The notes under the pieces were generated by a model. It searched no databases. It saw nothing but the letters and a program-made list of their open reading frames with translations, and had not been told where the DNA came from. This document shows positions 12,587-23,684 of a stretch of 64,000 nucleotides of DNA, in pieces (within the stretch, counting starts at the first letter, position 1; each line of letters opens with the position of its first letter). The DNA comes from Fragum whitleyi (Eukaryota; Mollusca; Bivalvia; Cardiida; Cardiidae). The DNA lies in NCBI GenBank assembly GCA_948146395.1, contig OX411548.1, forward strand, positions 63,197,020-63,261,019. The letters run 5' to 3'. Position numbers and translations under genes: made by a program.

Positions 12587-13609
12587 TATATAACGCAACT
12601 GCATGTTAATTGATCTTTGACTACATAAGAACAAATAAATATAATAAGACCCGAAATCTAGTGATACAGATTTCCTACATGTTTCGTGGTTATTATTTAG
12701 ATGCCATCGAGACTGTGGAAGTCAGGTATTTGTAAAAGAATTACAAGCGAAAGAAATTATTAATTATGTAAATCAGAGATTCCATAATACGAGCGGAAAA
12801 CGTCGCAAAAATAATTGATAGGTCATTTGGAGTGTTGTTGGCATGATAGTTGTATAATTTTCCGTCTATGACTGCTTAGTTCATAAAGTATAGTTCCCGA
12901 AAAGAAAGGCAGTGTTGTTGTCTAATAAACTTGCAAAAGTGAAATTATGTCAAACAATGATTATATATACAAATAAACAGCATATAAGAGCGTTTGCCTT
13001 TGGGATGATAATTTTAGCTATGCTTTTACATTCGAATTAATTTATTGTATATTTTTGATTGTAAACACCCCCCCCCCCCTCCCCAGAAGAAATGTATGAA
13101 AACCAAATTATTTGTTGTAAACGTTGCTGTTGTTGAGCAGCTATAGTTGGCCATTACCTTATTTGATAATTTTTAAATCGATGTATTCTCTTAATTCTTT
13201 CGCATATTCTACTCTTAAAATGGTTGCAAGTGTTACAGGTAGATTGAAACCTAAACGGAGAAAATCTGTTATGGGTCTAAAATCAAAACACAAAGACAAT
13301 TCAGATCAAATTAGTAAATACCATGAAGATCCCTGTATTCATTTACTGTGGTTGATTGATCGTCTTAAAGATAATAATTTGTAAAGTATATCAATACACT
13401 TGATACATCCTTTGTTATTAGGAATTACAATTTATCAATTATTCCTTCTCTGAGTCTATAGAACGATTGCATGAGAGACTTTAGTTTCAAATGAATGTTT
13501 ACCTATAATTCTTCGGGGAAATGGAGTGAATTTATGTTCTTTCGGATCTCGTGTATTTAAGGTATTTGACAGAAAATAAATTAATTAATGGAAGCAGCTG
13601 TAACCGAAT

Positions 13610-14879
13610 ATGAATGATACATTCTTAAATACCCTCCTGCTTTACTCGGAGAAAGAAAGGGACGATGAAAGAGACCAACCACAGCGGCCTAGTTCAGTGT
13701 TGTTTTCGCGTCCACCGAGTTCCGTACTTGCATCGCGACCTCCAAGTGCGGCTTTCTTTCAAAAGTCCTCAGCGTCGACGAAAAAACCAAGAAGACCACC
13801 AAGCACGAGCACACTTCGACAACGACCATCAAGTGGAAATCCTGTCTTTCAGAGACCGCCTAGCGTATCTACAATCGCGACAGCGCCGAGGCCTTCAAGT
13901 TCGATGACAGTGAAACGAGGGAATTCAATGAAATGTAATATCTGTTCGGAAGGTTACCATTTCCCTGGGTCAGTTCCTTGTTATGACAATATTTGTGCTA
14001 ACTGTCTTGAAGATCATGTTCTAACATACAAACGCGGAACTGCTTGCGACTGTCCATTGTGTAAAACAGGCATATTACTCCCAAAGTCAAGCTTTGACTC
14101 TAAAACTCCTGGTACCAGGCCCAAGTTTGACACACAGCTTCATGTTTGTAACGCATGCGGTGGCTCCAGGCTCGCACAGTACAAATGTAACAAATGTGAG
14201 GAATATTTCTGTGAAAAATGCAACAAAGACTTTCTCAAGCGCATGCGCATCGACAACACTTTCAATCTTACAAACCTGGAAGATATATCAGTTGGTAGAA
14301 CGACATCCCCTGCTGGGAACGATTATGAATCCTTGGATTCTGTTGATCTACCCGCCATTCTTCCTCCCGGATTTGGACTCCGCTGTAAGGATCATGAGGA
14401 AGAGGAGTTAAGGTACCATTGTATGAAATGTAATGTGCCGATATGTCGAGACTGCAAAATATTATCACATGAAGGACACGAAACAAAATCCCTGGAGGAC
14501 GTGTACGAAGAGAGAAAGCAAGAACTCAATCAAGCAGTTAAACATGCTAATACAAACATACGAACACTCCACGCTGAATGTTCTGAAATTAATTCCAGAC
14601 GTCTCGAGGTCGACCAAGAAACGAGAGAAGCGGTCACGGTAATCGAAAACCACGCAAACGAGGTCAAGAAAATGATTGATGAACTTTCAAAGAAAATGAT
14701 AAAATCGATTAGATCTGAGAATACGGAGTGCCGCGGTACACTTGACAACTGCCGAGAAAAGGTCAAAGAGAAAGTAAGAGCGCTACAAGAGCTAGTAGAA
14801 AAGACGACCAAATTCATCGCAGAAGACAATGGCATTGATATCGTTAAAGAAGGACCTACGTATATTAATGAACTTAAAG
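13610..14879 (+). CDS. Gene 2 exon 1: RPxS-rich tail, RING, B-boxes, coiled coil
   Basis: The donor is aaag|gtaaat in phase 1. The frame stays open for about 100 nt of intron, but there it becomes hydrophobic low-complexity sequence unlike the family. The N-terminal 100 residues are Ser/Pro/Arg-rich, with seven RP(P/S)S units. Confidence 0.85.
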
Positions 14880-17800
14880 GTAAATATTACTCCTTTGTTA
14901 CTTATTGTTTTGTATATATGTTATTTTGTTTGCTCTTAAATTCTTATTGTTACAATCAATTTACTTTTTCTAATTCGGGATTATGAAATTAAATAGTAGA
15001 AAATAATATCAAATCCTGAAATTGCTTTTCGATTTACTAGTAGCAATTGTTAAGTTAAACAGTGATATCCTTAAAGAATGGATTTAATTTAATTATAAAG
15101 TATCTAAAAAGAGACAAAAAACCAAGAAGAAAGCCAATCATATCAACATTCGTCAATTTAGAGTATAAACCAGAATCTTCAATAGATTCGACATGTACTT
15201 AGGAAATGGCGGAAATCAACTTTCTCTTTATATAAAGCTTAGTCTGCCTGTACATATTAGGGTCAGTACGATTAGCTCAGATGGTAGAACACCAGACCTC
15301 AAAACTATTGAAGTTCGACCGCGTGGGTTCGATTCCCGGGCTGGCACACTAACAAAAACTAATTGTCTTTCGGATGAGACTTAAGCAGAGGTCCCGTGAG
15401 ACGGTGCTTTACACCGAGCACGTTAAAGAATCAAGGCGGATCTTAGAAGTAGTTTCGTCATGTATCTTTGAACTATCCCCCGAAACAACTAACCGTCTTC
15501 TGAGGGCGTTGCTCAAATGAGCACGTGCTACGGTAGCGACGATAAATAGACGGAAATACCCACATACATATAAGGGGAAATCAAGAAGGCGATATAATAT
15601 TTCTGCAAACGATCTATTGAAGGGTCCAGATAAGAGGGTGAAAAGCGAGTTTTAAATCTTTATTTCCCAATGAAACTCTCTATGCTGTGGGTACTCATTT
15701 GAATCGTCTTAATGAGACGCCTCAAATGAGTACCAACAACAAAGGGTTTAAGTTTGTCTGTAATTGTAAGATTAAAATCTCTCCGTGCTCTAGGTTAATA
15801 TGGTATGGACCAACATGGTATAAGTTTAAGGAATAGTGAAATATTTTATTTGAAAACCAAAATACCCCCTCTATCTGTAGCAATGCATTTATAGAGATCA
15901 CACGCATGTTATCCACATATCGATCATTTCAAACATGTAAAATGCTGATTTTAAATAAAGCTATTTACATAGGACGAGACGTTATAACATGCCAAATTTA
16001 TTGCTGTCAATAGTAACATAATTAGTACAGTAAGTAACAACGCGAAATTGGCATTTACCTGGATCACAACATCTCGAAATTTGCATTTACATGGATCAAA
16101 CCATCGCGAAATTGGCATTTACCTGAAAAAAAACATCGAGAAATTGGCATTTACCTGGATCAAAACATCGCGAAATTCGCATTTACCAGGATCAAAACAT
16201 CGCAAAATAGGCATTTACCTGGATCAAAACGTCGCGAAATATGCATTTACCTGGATCAAAACCATTCTAAATCGTTCGATCTGTCCTTCATTCATTCATT
16301 TCAAACATTGAAAAAAGAATAATAAAGACACTTCGAAATCGTTTAAAACGACCGACATTTCAATAAAATAGCTCAAATCTTTCCATGGCCTTATTAACTG
16401 GTGTTGATTTCTTCGCGTCCGATTTGTCAGTGGACACATACAAACAAGATATTGCGTAGATTTCAATAAAGAGGGTAGACAAATATCGCTAGTTTCGTCC
16501 AATGGGAGACTTTGGTGGGTTACCTCCCTTGTTTGCTCTTCGGATTACGTCAGAGGTGTTCCAAAATCGTTAACGGTCCTTTTAGAAATTTTTCCCTGGA
16601 TTTTATCCATAGTTTCTTTAGAGAAGTTGCGAATTTTATTTTTGTAAATACAAAATACTTATTTATGAAATTCGTATTTATGATACAGTTTTAAATAGCA
16701 AAGAAGAAAATAAATATATATTTAACGTCAAATGTATCTTACAATTCGCGCAATATTTGATTTAGAGCTTATCTTTAAATATTACAGTGCAAAGAAAATA
16801 AGGATAAACCCCTAGATAATCACTGATTTGGACCCTTCCTCCTTTGGGAGTATTTCAAGGGCGATAACCAACCGATATCCCTCATTGGACGAAACTAGCG
16901 ATATTACAGTTAACAACATCGTGAAATTGACAAGATTAATGATTTTAGAATGATTTAGGAATGAAATTGAATGAGTGTGTGGAGCGAGTTTTGAGTGAAA
17001 TTTATGGGAGGTAATCCTATATCACAAATTTTGTTCCGGATGAACAAAATTAGCGATATTGATTACCTCCCTTTAATAAAATATGCATACAAGTTCTATT
17101 GATAGTTTCTTATTTCTTCAAGAACCTATAAGACGCTAAAAATATTAATTATGTCAGTGAAATCGTGATTTTTCTCAATCAAAATTTATTTTGAATTACG
17201 TTGTTGTATCTATATTTTTCAATAGGTTTGAGCGTTTTTGAATGGTTTGAGTGAGTGTTTGTAATGAATGAATCGAGCGCTGAGTGAGCGATTTAGAATG
17301 GTTTTGATTGAGATGTATGTCAATTTCACGATGTAACTAATTGTATACCTCTCCATTATTTCATTCAAAACTCGCTCCTCCTACCTATTCAATCCCTTTC
17401 GGAAATCATTCCTAAGTCAAAGACCTTGTCAATTTTACGATGTTGTTAACCGTAAGACCGGCGACCAAATCGACGTAAATTTTGCAAAAAAAATTTGGTT
17501 TGGTAACCAAACGACATAATAGTTTTTTGTTCATCACAATTGCAGATGCCGATCACAGTCCAACTGCGGACAGATTATGGAGGAAGAAGTTTGTGTTTGA
17601 ACCAGAGATCGTTACACAAGAAAGTACAGCAAAGTCGTTTGGAAAGCTTCCGACTATCATAGAAGGTCTCACGAAAGAAAATCCCGCAGTCGATCTGGAG
17701 GTACATATAACATTTTAAGCCTTGTTCAGGCGATAAAACTTTTGAATTAGAAGATTTTGTAGAAGACAATTTCTTGTTGACAAAGTTTTAAAAGAACCTT

Positions 17801-18826
17801 TCCTTTCAATGTTGCAAGGGTCGAGTCGAAAACCCATGACAAAAATACGAGTGTTCACGAAACTTTAATTCACTAATTCATGCTCGTATTTCTCCACTAA
17901 TATTGCTTGTAACGACGTGAGCTAGGAGTTAAATGCAAAAATCTGGCTGATGAACCTGGGGTTTATAATTGAACAAAAATAGTAAACCGAGGGTTTTCAC
18001 AAAATCTTAGGATAATATGTATCTTAAAGATTGGCTTAAGTTAGAACTCACTTTTTTACAGATTCAAAATGCCTTCAACACGGACCTTAAGTTTAAAAGC
18101 ACAACCGCCGTTGCCCCACTCTCCGACGAGACCGTTTGGGTTTGTAATGGATACAAAAACAGAATTCTTCGGTTCGACACCAGTGGGAAACACCTCCAGA
18201 CGGAAGTCCTTGATTTCGACGTTGACGACATGGTAGCCGGTAACGACTACAAACTTTACTTCACCGAAATAAACAGCAAACTCATCCGGCTATTTCGGAG
18301 CAAGAAGCTAACTGTTTTCGCTCGAAGCGACGTCTATTTACGCGGAATCACTATGTCACGTGACGGCCAAACCATTATCACCTGTGGAAATGACGTACCG
18401 ATTGCGTGTCTCCGGGAATCAGTTACCTGTAAAATACAAATATTCAGCCTACAGGGCAAGCTCCAGCATGAAATGATCGTTGATACAGGCTCGGTTGGTG
18501 TTAATCTATTTCGAATCTCTCACACCATTAACAATGAATTCGTCGTATCAACCGGTGTATCAGGACTTTATTATATCATCGGTGAGAAGGGGAACACTAA
18601 ATACCGGTATAAAGTGTCCGGGACGGCTGATGGCGTAGCCTGTGACAAACACGGTCTGATCTACCTCTCCTCCTGCAGAGATGATACGCTCTATCTCCTC
18701 AACTGTAAGGGCGTTCCTTTACCGACAACGTACGCGATGCAGGGACCTACGGCCGTGTCAATAGACCACAATGACGTCATATGGGTCGGTGACTTGAATA
18801 AAGTTCACGTGTTACATTCAAAGTAG
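13610..18826 (+). CDS. RING/B-box/coiled-coil protein with C-terminal NHL-like propeller (TRIM-like), gene 2
   Basis: Three exons (13610-14879, 17546-17700, 18062-18826) add up to 2190 nt, 729 aa, with consistent phases (1, then 0). Order: N-terminal tract with seven RPSS/RPPS motifs (res. 26-96), RING-like finger (109-151), B-box 1 (180-204), complete B-box 2 (259-290), coiled coil (about 300-410), linker, propeller (about 475-729). Propeller identity to gene 1 is roughly 45% by eye, with LSDxTxWVCNG, VSTGVSG, ADGVACD and DDTL conserved. RING position 4, normally His, is Asp (PC-Y-D-N-I-C), and B-box 1 lacks its terminal His pair. The likely role is that of a TRIM-NHL-like scaffold or E3 ligase, with ligase activity uncertain. 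The first ATG is assumed; an additional upstream exon is possible. Confidence 0.85.
15251..15576 (+). mobile_element. tRNA-derived SINE in gene 2 intron 1
   Basis: A box tagctcagatgg and B box gggttcgattcc lie in a tRNA-like head, followed by a body with tttcggatgagac and ggtcccgtg, blocks common in invertebrate SINEs. An imperfect 12-bp flanking repeat (tacatattaggg/tacatataaggg) is at the two ends. Confidence 0.75.
15677..15745. repeat. Family I hairpin in gene 2 intron 1
   Basis: ctatgctgtgggtactcatt left arm; gaatcgtctt / gagacgcctcaaatgag core; right arm gtaccaacaac. Confidence 0.72.
16040..16265. repeat. Seven-unit 32-bp tandem repeat derived from a MITE terminus
   Basis: The unit is close to cgaaattggcatttacctgg + atcaaaacatcg, head to tail without spacers, and units differ at one to five positions. 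The first and last units grade into family A terminal and subterminal sequence. Confidence 0.85.
16504..16880. mobile_element. Family B MITE, about 375 bp
   Basis: Imperfect terminal inverted repeats of about 29 bp (tgggagactttggtgggtta... / complement of taaccaaccgatatccctca). The second copy is at 25647-25992. Inserted in the centre of a family A hairpin. Confidence 0.65.
16915..17345 (+). mobile_element. Family A foldback MITE, intact, nested
   Basis: Near-consensus copy: tacagttaacaacatcgtg ... tcaatttcacgatgtaac ... ttgta, with a central attttgttccggatgaacaaa hairpin. It interrupts an older copy at a TA. Confidence 0.85.
17546..17700 (+). CDS. Gene 2 exon 2: linker to propeller
   Basis: 155 bp, acceptor aattgcag, donor gag|gtacat (weak but GT). 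It completes the split codon of exon 1 and encodes a linker with DRLWRKKF and NPAVDLE, aligning residue for residue with the matching part of gene 1 (DKLWRRRY, TPVIELQ). Confidence 0.8.
18062..18826 (+). CDS. Gene 2 exon 3: beta-propeller
   Basis: Acceptor ttttttacag, phase 0 start at IQNAFNTDLKF, which continues the alignment with gene 1 (LHTTFNCDQNF). Ends with TAG. Carries the NHL-like blades. Confidence 0.85.
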   Translation: MQNAFNTDLKFKSTTAVAPLSDETVWVCNGYKNRILRFDTSGKHLQTEVLDFDVDDMVAGNDYKLYFTEINSKLIRLFRSKKLTVFARSDVYLRGITMSRDGQTIITCGNDVPIACLRESVTCKIQIFSLQGKLQHEMIVDTGSVGVNLFRISHTINNEFVVSTGVSGLYYIIGEKGNTKYRYKVSGTADGVACDKHGLIYLSSCRDDTLYLLNCKGVPLPTTYAMQGPTAVSIDHNDVIWVGDLNKVHVLHSK

Positions 18827-18853
18827 AGCTATTGACGTTGTAAAGCGAATGTT

Positions 18854-18993
18854 ATGTTAGTGTCTTTCAATATCAATGTTACCTGGTCGAAGTTGGGAGA
18901 ATTAATCATGACGAGACTTTGCCGAGTCATGATGATTTCTCACAGCCGAGACTAGAATGCATTGATATTTTAAGACACTAACATACCATTCTC
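18854..18993. mobile_element. Family G foldback, 3' of gene 2
   Basis: atgttagtgtctttcaatat and tgatattttaagacactaac are the inverted ends; inner arms atcatgacgag / gccgagtcatgat. Confidence 0.75.
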
Positions 18994-19976
18994 CTTACAC
19001 AAACATATTGCTCTTTTTATCATGCAATCTTGTTTCAGTGCTTGAATATGATAAATCGTAAAAAAAATCAGCGAAATCCAGGCGAAAGTGTGTGCAAATT
19101 GTTTCTATAAATAGACTGTCTGATGTCCTTTTCTGTTATCAGGTAGGCGATATCAGGCCAAACAGGCTCCATTTCACGATATTAACTTTATACTGTACAT
19201 GGCAAATGATTTCTGATAAAATGATTGTTTGTTTTAATTCCATTTAAATCTATGCTAAAATATTTATTACTTAATTTTAGAAATCTACATTTGAAATTCT
19301 ACATTATATAATCAAGCGCAATGCAAACGCACCACCCACAAAACACAATTCTAAAAATTGAATTTTTCAATCGAGTCCTTTTTAATAGTCTCGCAAACTT
19401 TTAATGAACATCTTGACATTGTATGTCTCACCATAAATCATAAACGTCACTATTTATTTGTTGCACTAAAAAAGGCACTTTTGTCTTGCACCTTCGAATG
19501 CATTTGTAACCAAGTTTTCAAAAGTTGCATAATTAAAAGAACTGTTTCTTAGAGAATGAAAATACAGCATTAGATTTCACAATCGTTTAATGCAATGGGC
19601 ATTAAATTGATCTCAAATAAGGTATGATATGGGATTAAGTAAGAACAGTAAACCTTTTGTCACTAAAATCAAACTATTGTAAGTCACCATTTGGTGTTAT
19701 CGAAAAAAATACGTGGTGTGTTTTCAGTGCGTGTGAGTATATCTTTTAAGAAATCAGTCATGATAAATGATAGAAGGAAGACAAAAAAACTTACATCGTT
19801 TTTGTCTCTTCATGCAGAAAAAATACCAAGAAAATTTGCTAGCTACTTTGCCTAGTTTTATCAACTACATGTACTTAGTTGAAAGTAGATTTTTTCTTGT
19901 GATTAAAATTTTCGATGAAGTTAGTGATCTTATCGTTTTTAGTACTTCTGGAGCCTTTTTGAATTGTTTGAGTACG
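18994..19976. other. AT-rich intergenic DNA
   Basis: Nothing recognisable except a possible eroded family A right half at about 19880-19976. Confidence 0.5.
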
Positions 19977-20399
19977 GTTATTAACATAGTGAAATTGACA
20001 AGATGGTTAATTTTGGAATAATTTTGGAACGAAATTGAACGATTGTGTGGAGTGAGTTTTGAGTGAAATCAAAGGGATGTAATCCAATATTGCTTATTTT
20101 GTTAAAGATGAACAAAATGAACGATATTTGTTTCCCCCTTTAATAAAATAAACGTACTTTTCTGTTTGTGTGTCTTCTTGGAAGAATCAGGTACTTTAAA
20201 ATATACGCCAGCCAATAAAATCGTAGAGTTATCTGATCGACTTGAATAAAATGCTGATCGTTTTGAACGATTTCGAAATTTCTTATAATTTGGAGCGTTT
20301 TTTAGTAATTGTTCGGAATTTGTGAATGGGGCGCTTAGTAAATGATTTAGAATAATTTTGTTCGGAATTACAGTCAATCTCCCGATTTTTTTAACTGTA
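19977..20399 (+). mobile_element. Family A foldback MITE, subfamily II
   Basis: Starts ggttattaacatagtgaaat and ends cgatttttttaactgta. The block gatcgttttgaacgatttcg marks subfamily II. It is preceded by what looks like the end of another copy. Confidence 0.75.
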
Positions 20400-20400
20400 A

Positions 20401-20468
20401 GTGTTTGGACAGAATTGATGGAGCGCTGAGGGAGCGATGGAGACTTGTTTTGTCGTGGTGAGTGTCTA
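20401..20468 (+). mobile_element. Family A right-end fragment
   Basis: Contains gatggagcgctgagggagcg and gtctatttcacgatttta, the right-terminal blocks only. Confidence 0.5.
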
Positions 20469-20981
20469 TTTCACGATTTTACGAAATGTAAATACAAAAT
20501 CAAATTTACCAAGCTCAATATTTTGCTTATTTTCATACTTTGTTAACCCTACGCTGATATTGTGGTCTCTAAAAATGATGTATTACGTCCGTTCGTGGTC
20601 ATAATATTGGAACTGCGAATCCTACTTATAAAGGGATACAATTATGGAACGCCGGGGGATATTCTCAGTGTCTGTAGTTGTCTCCCTTTTATGCAATAGA
20701 ATCACATACACGTAGTTTACGAATCTCCAGACCAAATATGTTACGAGAATGATAGACCACTCATTATAAAAAAGAAAAACATTTCACAGGGTAGCGAATT
20801 TCACGGCATTTTTTTTAAATATCCGATTTAAACGATTTCAAGAAAAAACGAGATTTGATGACAGCTTGAGCTCAATTCCGGGCATTCATTCTCCGAACAA
20901 CTTGACTGCCTTCTAAGCTCCCTTCGAAGGGCCGACAAGCATTTAATGGTCTGTGTTCGACAAAACGCGTAAACAACCTTC

Positions 20982-21130
20982 TACAGTTAACAGCATCGTG
21001 AAATAGACATGACGGCCGAAATTGGACTGATTTTAGAATGAAATTGAATGAGTGAGTGGGGCGAATTTATTTTAGTAAAATTCAAGGGGGGTAATCCAAT
21101 TTCGCTAATTTTGTTCAAGATAAAAAACTA
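20982..21130 (+). mobile_element. Family A left half
   Basis: tacagttaacagcatcgtg up to the central ttcgctaattttgttcaaga, then it breaks off. Confidence 0.7.
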
Positions 21131-21642
21131 GACGTAGGATACAAACTTCATCACTACTATTGCAACATCTGTTTCAACTGAGCAAGACTTTGAAAAGGAT
21201 ATAACAGTTAATATATTTGGCGATCAAGAAAGTCCAAAATAAAAATCGATGTGGTTCATATGCTGCTTTTATTGAACGTTCTCTTGTTTTTTTAAGTTGG
21301 AATGCGGAGCAATTCCAACTTAGATTTAACAAAACCGCAAAATGAACACAAGATAATTTCATTTCGGGTTTTTTGAGAACACATATCACGTGAACAGGAT
21401 ATGAATACACTAGGGCCTATTTTGAATATCCCAACTTGACAAAGACATACAGTTTATTTCATCAAAAAGTAATAGTGCTGTAAAATTACACAACTAGCAC
21501 TTCATGTATATTTTTAACACTCTAGTTTATGTTTTAAACGATATTTATTGAAAGTTGAGTACGAATATTTTAGTATCACATGATTGCATTACTAAATTTG
21601 GAAATCATGTGATAAGTCAAGTCGAATAAGGTCAGCAATTGA

Positions 21643-21774
21643 CAATAGCACTAGCCAATCACGTGATCTGCTTATTTGGTAGTGTCGCGATCTGTCTCGG
21701 TATTGTGGCAATAGCACAGGCGAATCACGTGATCTGCTTATTTGGTAAGGTCGCGACCTGTTTTTCGTAGAATA
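21643..21774. repeat. 66-bp direct duplication
   Basis: Two head-to-tail units starting caatagcac at 21643 and 21709. Each has aatcacgtgatctgcttatt and a gtcgcga motif. Confidence 0.8.
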
Positions 21775-22168
21775 ATGTTATAGCTTCTTTTAAAGGTATA
21801 GTTTCTCTTTCTGAACGACCTTGATACACATTTAACCTTTGACAAGCTGTTAATTTGTAAATTTCTGTTTAAGCTACGAAATAAAAATCTTTTCTTAAAA
21901 TGATGATACGCTTTTAAAGTTAATAAATATTTTTGCAACATATTGTCGTTTGTTTTCCGTCATATTGCAGTTATCTACATGAATGTTTCATTGTAAAAAC
22001 CCAATACTCATCCAATAATACCCTTGCCACCACATCTTTAATTGAATTATGATTATCTTTGCCGAATTGCATTCCATCACCAAGACATTTTGCCATTTGA
22101 AACAAACCAACTAGTTCAACTTGTTTTCTTCACATTTTTACACATCAACACGTTTAAGAGCACCACCA

Positions 22169-22597
22169 TACAGTTAGTAACATGGTGAAATTGACATTCA
22201 TCTCAATAAAAAAACCATTCTTAATCGCTCACTCAGCGATCCATTCATTCCTAACACACTAAAACCATTCAAAAACGCTCAAAGTTATTTAACGATAAGA
22301 TCAACAAGTACATTCAAAATGAATTTAACAAGAACCAAATCGCGATTTCACTGACATAATTGAAATTTAACGCGTCTGATTGGTTCTTTTGGGAATAAAA
22401 GTTATTGATTGAACTTTTATGCATATTTTATATAGGTTTTATATATCGCCAATTTTGTTCATCCTAAACAAAATAAGCGGCATTGGATTCCCTCCCTTAA
22501 ATTTCACCCAAGACTCACTCCGCTCACTCATTCAACATTACGCCTCAATCATTCCAAAAGCGTCCACCTTATCAATTTCACGATGTTATTAACTGTA
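22169..22597 (-). mobile_element. Family A foldback MITE
   Basis: Both ends intact (tacagttagtaacatggtg / cacgatgttattaactgta). The central hairpin is attttgttcatcctaaacaa. Confidence 0.85.
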
Positions 22598-23120
22598 TCC
22601 CCAAATCAGAAGTAGAGGAGCATATATTCATTTTATCATGTCTGTCTCTCAGTCCATTGACCTTTTGCTTTCCGCTAGATAAACGGAGAAGCAATTGACC
22701 TGCAATAACGAAACTTTACACAAATATTGCCCATGATCCAAAGAAATACCATATTGTTTCGGGGTCATACATGTCACGGCCATCAGTAGATTTTAACAGT
22801 TAACATTTCCCACTCTAACTGAACAACCAATTGGCCCAAATCATAAAACTTGATACAAATGTTGTCAATGACCCGAGGAAGTCTCCACTTTTGGAGTCAT
22901 GGAGGTCGAAATCACAATTGAACTTCGTCCAAAAATTGTCTTGAAATTCCAACTCATTAATTAAAAGACTTAAAAATAGCTTTTCATCATGGACAAATCA
23001 CTTGTTGAGGTCCACTTTGCGACACTTCTAATTAAAAATGTAATTGATAACTAAAATGGAGCAGAAGTCATTTGAAAAATAATATACAAACTGTTTTGAG
23101 TGTAGAAGTGTTCGCCTGTG
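22598..23120. repeat. Diverged tandem-like repeat region
   Basis: Holds two diverged units with aactttacacaaatattgcc and aacttgatacaaatgttgtc about 120 bp apart, resembling internal units of mollusc tandem elements. No coding potential seen. Confidence 0.4.
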
Positions 23121-23164
23121 CGTCTATTTGTCGGCTGTATGGTCCGTATCATTTTCTTCCTTTT

Positions 23165-23684
23165 AAGCTCACCTGAGCACAACGTGCTCAATGGGAGCTT
23201 TTAGGATCACCCTGACTCCGTCGTCCGTCGTGTGTCGTCAACTTTCTTAAAACTTCTTCTTTTCCTAAACCGCTGGGCCAATTTCAATGAATTTTTGCCA
23301 GAATGTTCCGTGGGTGACCCTCTTAAAAATTCTCGCTATATTATAATTGGTCAAAAAATATGGGTATGGAAGGGCGGGGCTTATTTTGAGCCCAAAATCG
23401 TTGAACGACATCTCCTCCTGAGCTACTGGGCAGATTTCGATGACACATTACAGGAATGTTCCTTTGATGACCCTCTTCAAATATTGTTGGCAAAATTTTC
23501 ATTCGTTCATAAATATGGGCGTGGCAGGGTAGGACTAATTTTGAGTTTCCTCTGTAATAAATTGGTTGGCAGGGTCTATTATAACTACTTATAATTCGAA
23601 TAATGTCTCCTCTTCAACAATTATTTCCACTGGACCAATCGAATTCAGGTGAGCGGTTTAGGGCCATTCTGGCCCTCTAGTTAT
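23165..23684 (+). mobile_element. Family D element
   Basis: 5' aagctcacctgagcacaacg with gtccgtcgtgtgtcgtc; 3' caggtgagcggtttagggcc and tggccctctagtt. Interior units about 145 bp long (tgggccaatttcaatgaa, tgggcagatttcgatgac). Confidence 0.75.

Larger units (their letters stand above)
9148..13609. other. Spacer between the divergent TRIM-like genes
   Basis: 4.5 kb containing two family C pieces, a family D element and a family G foldback. 9148-9891, 10136-11227 and 12587-13609 show no further gene. A C-run lies near 13068. Both promoters and any non-coding first exons must lie here but cannot be picked out. Confidence 0.6.
16026..17454 (-). mobile_element. Family A MITE with amplified terminal repeat and two nested insertions
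   Basis: The left end tacagtaagtaacaacgcg runs straight into seven 32-bp units (to about 16265), then internal family A sequence to the central arm at about 16503. A family B element follows (16504-16880), then the second palindrome arm (cattggacgaaactagcg). A complete family A copy (16915-17345) is inserted here, and the host right end resumes as cctcccatt-like sequence to cacgatgttgttaaccgta-like sequence at 17454. All of it lies in intron 1 of gene 2. Confidence 0.75.

Noticed and set aside
13124..13384. 86-codon frame upstream of gene 2
   Set aside because: No recognisable domain, no supporting splice signal to gene 2, and no counterpart at gene 1.
15263..15345. Genuine tRNA gene
   Set aside because: A and B boxes are present, but the acceptor ends do not pair and a SINE body follows.
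16040..16265. Regular 32-bp repeats as a CRISPR array
   Set aside because: Units are head to tail with no spacers, in a spliced animal gene's intron, and derive from a MITE end.
23232..23594. 120-codon frame
   Set aside because: Interior of a family D element; repeated units explain the openness.
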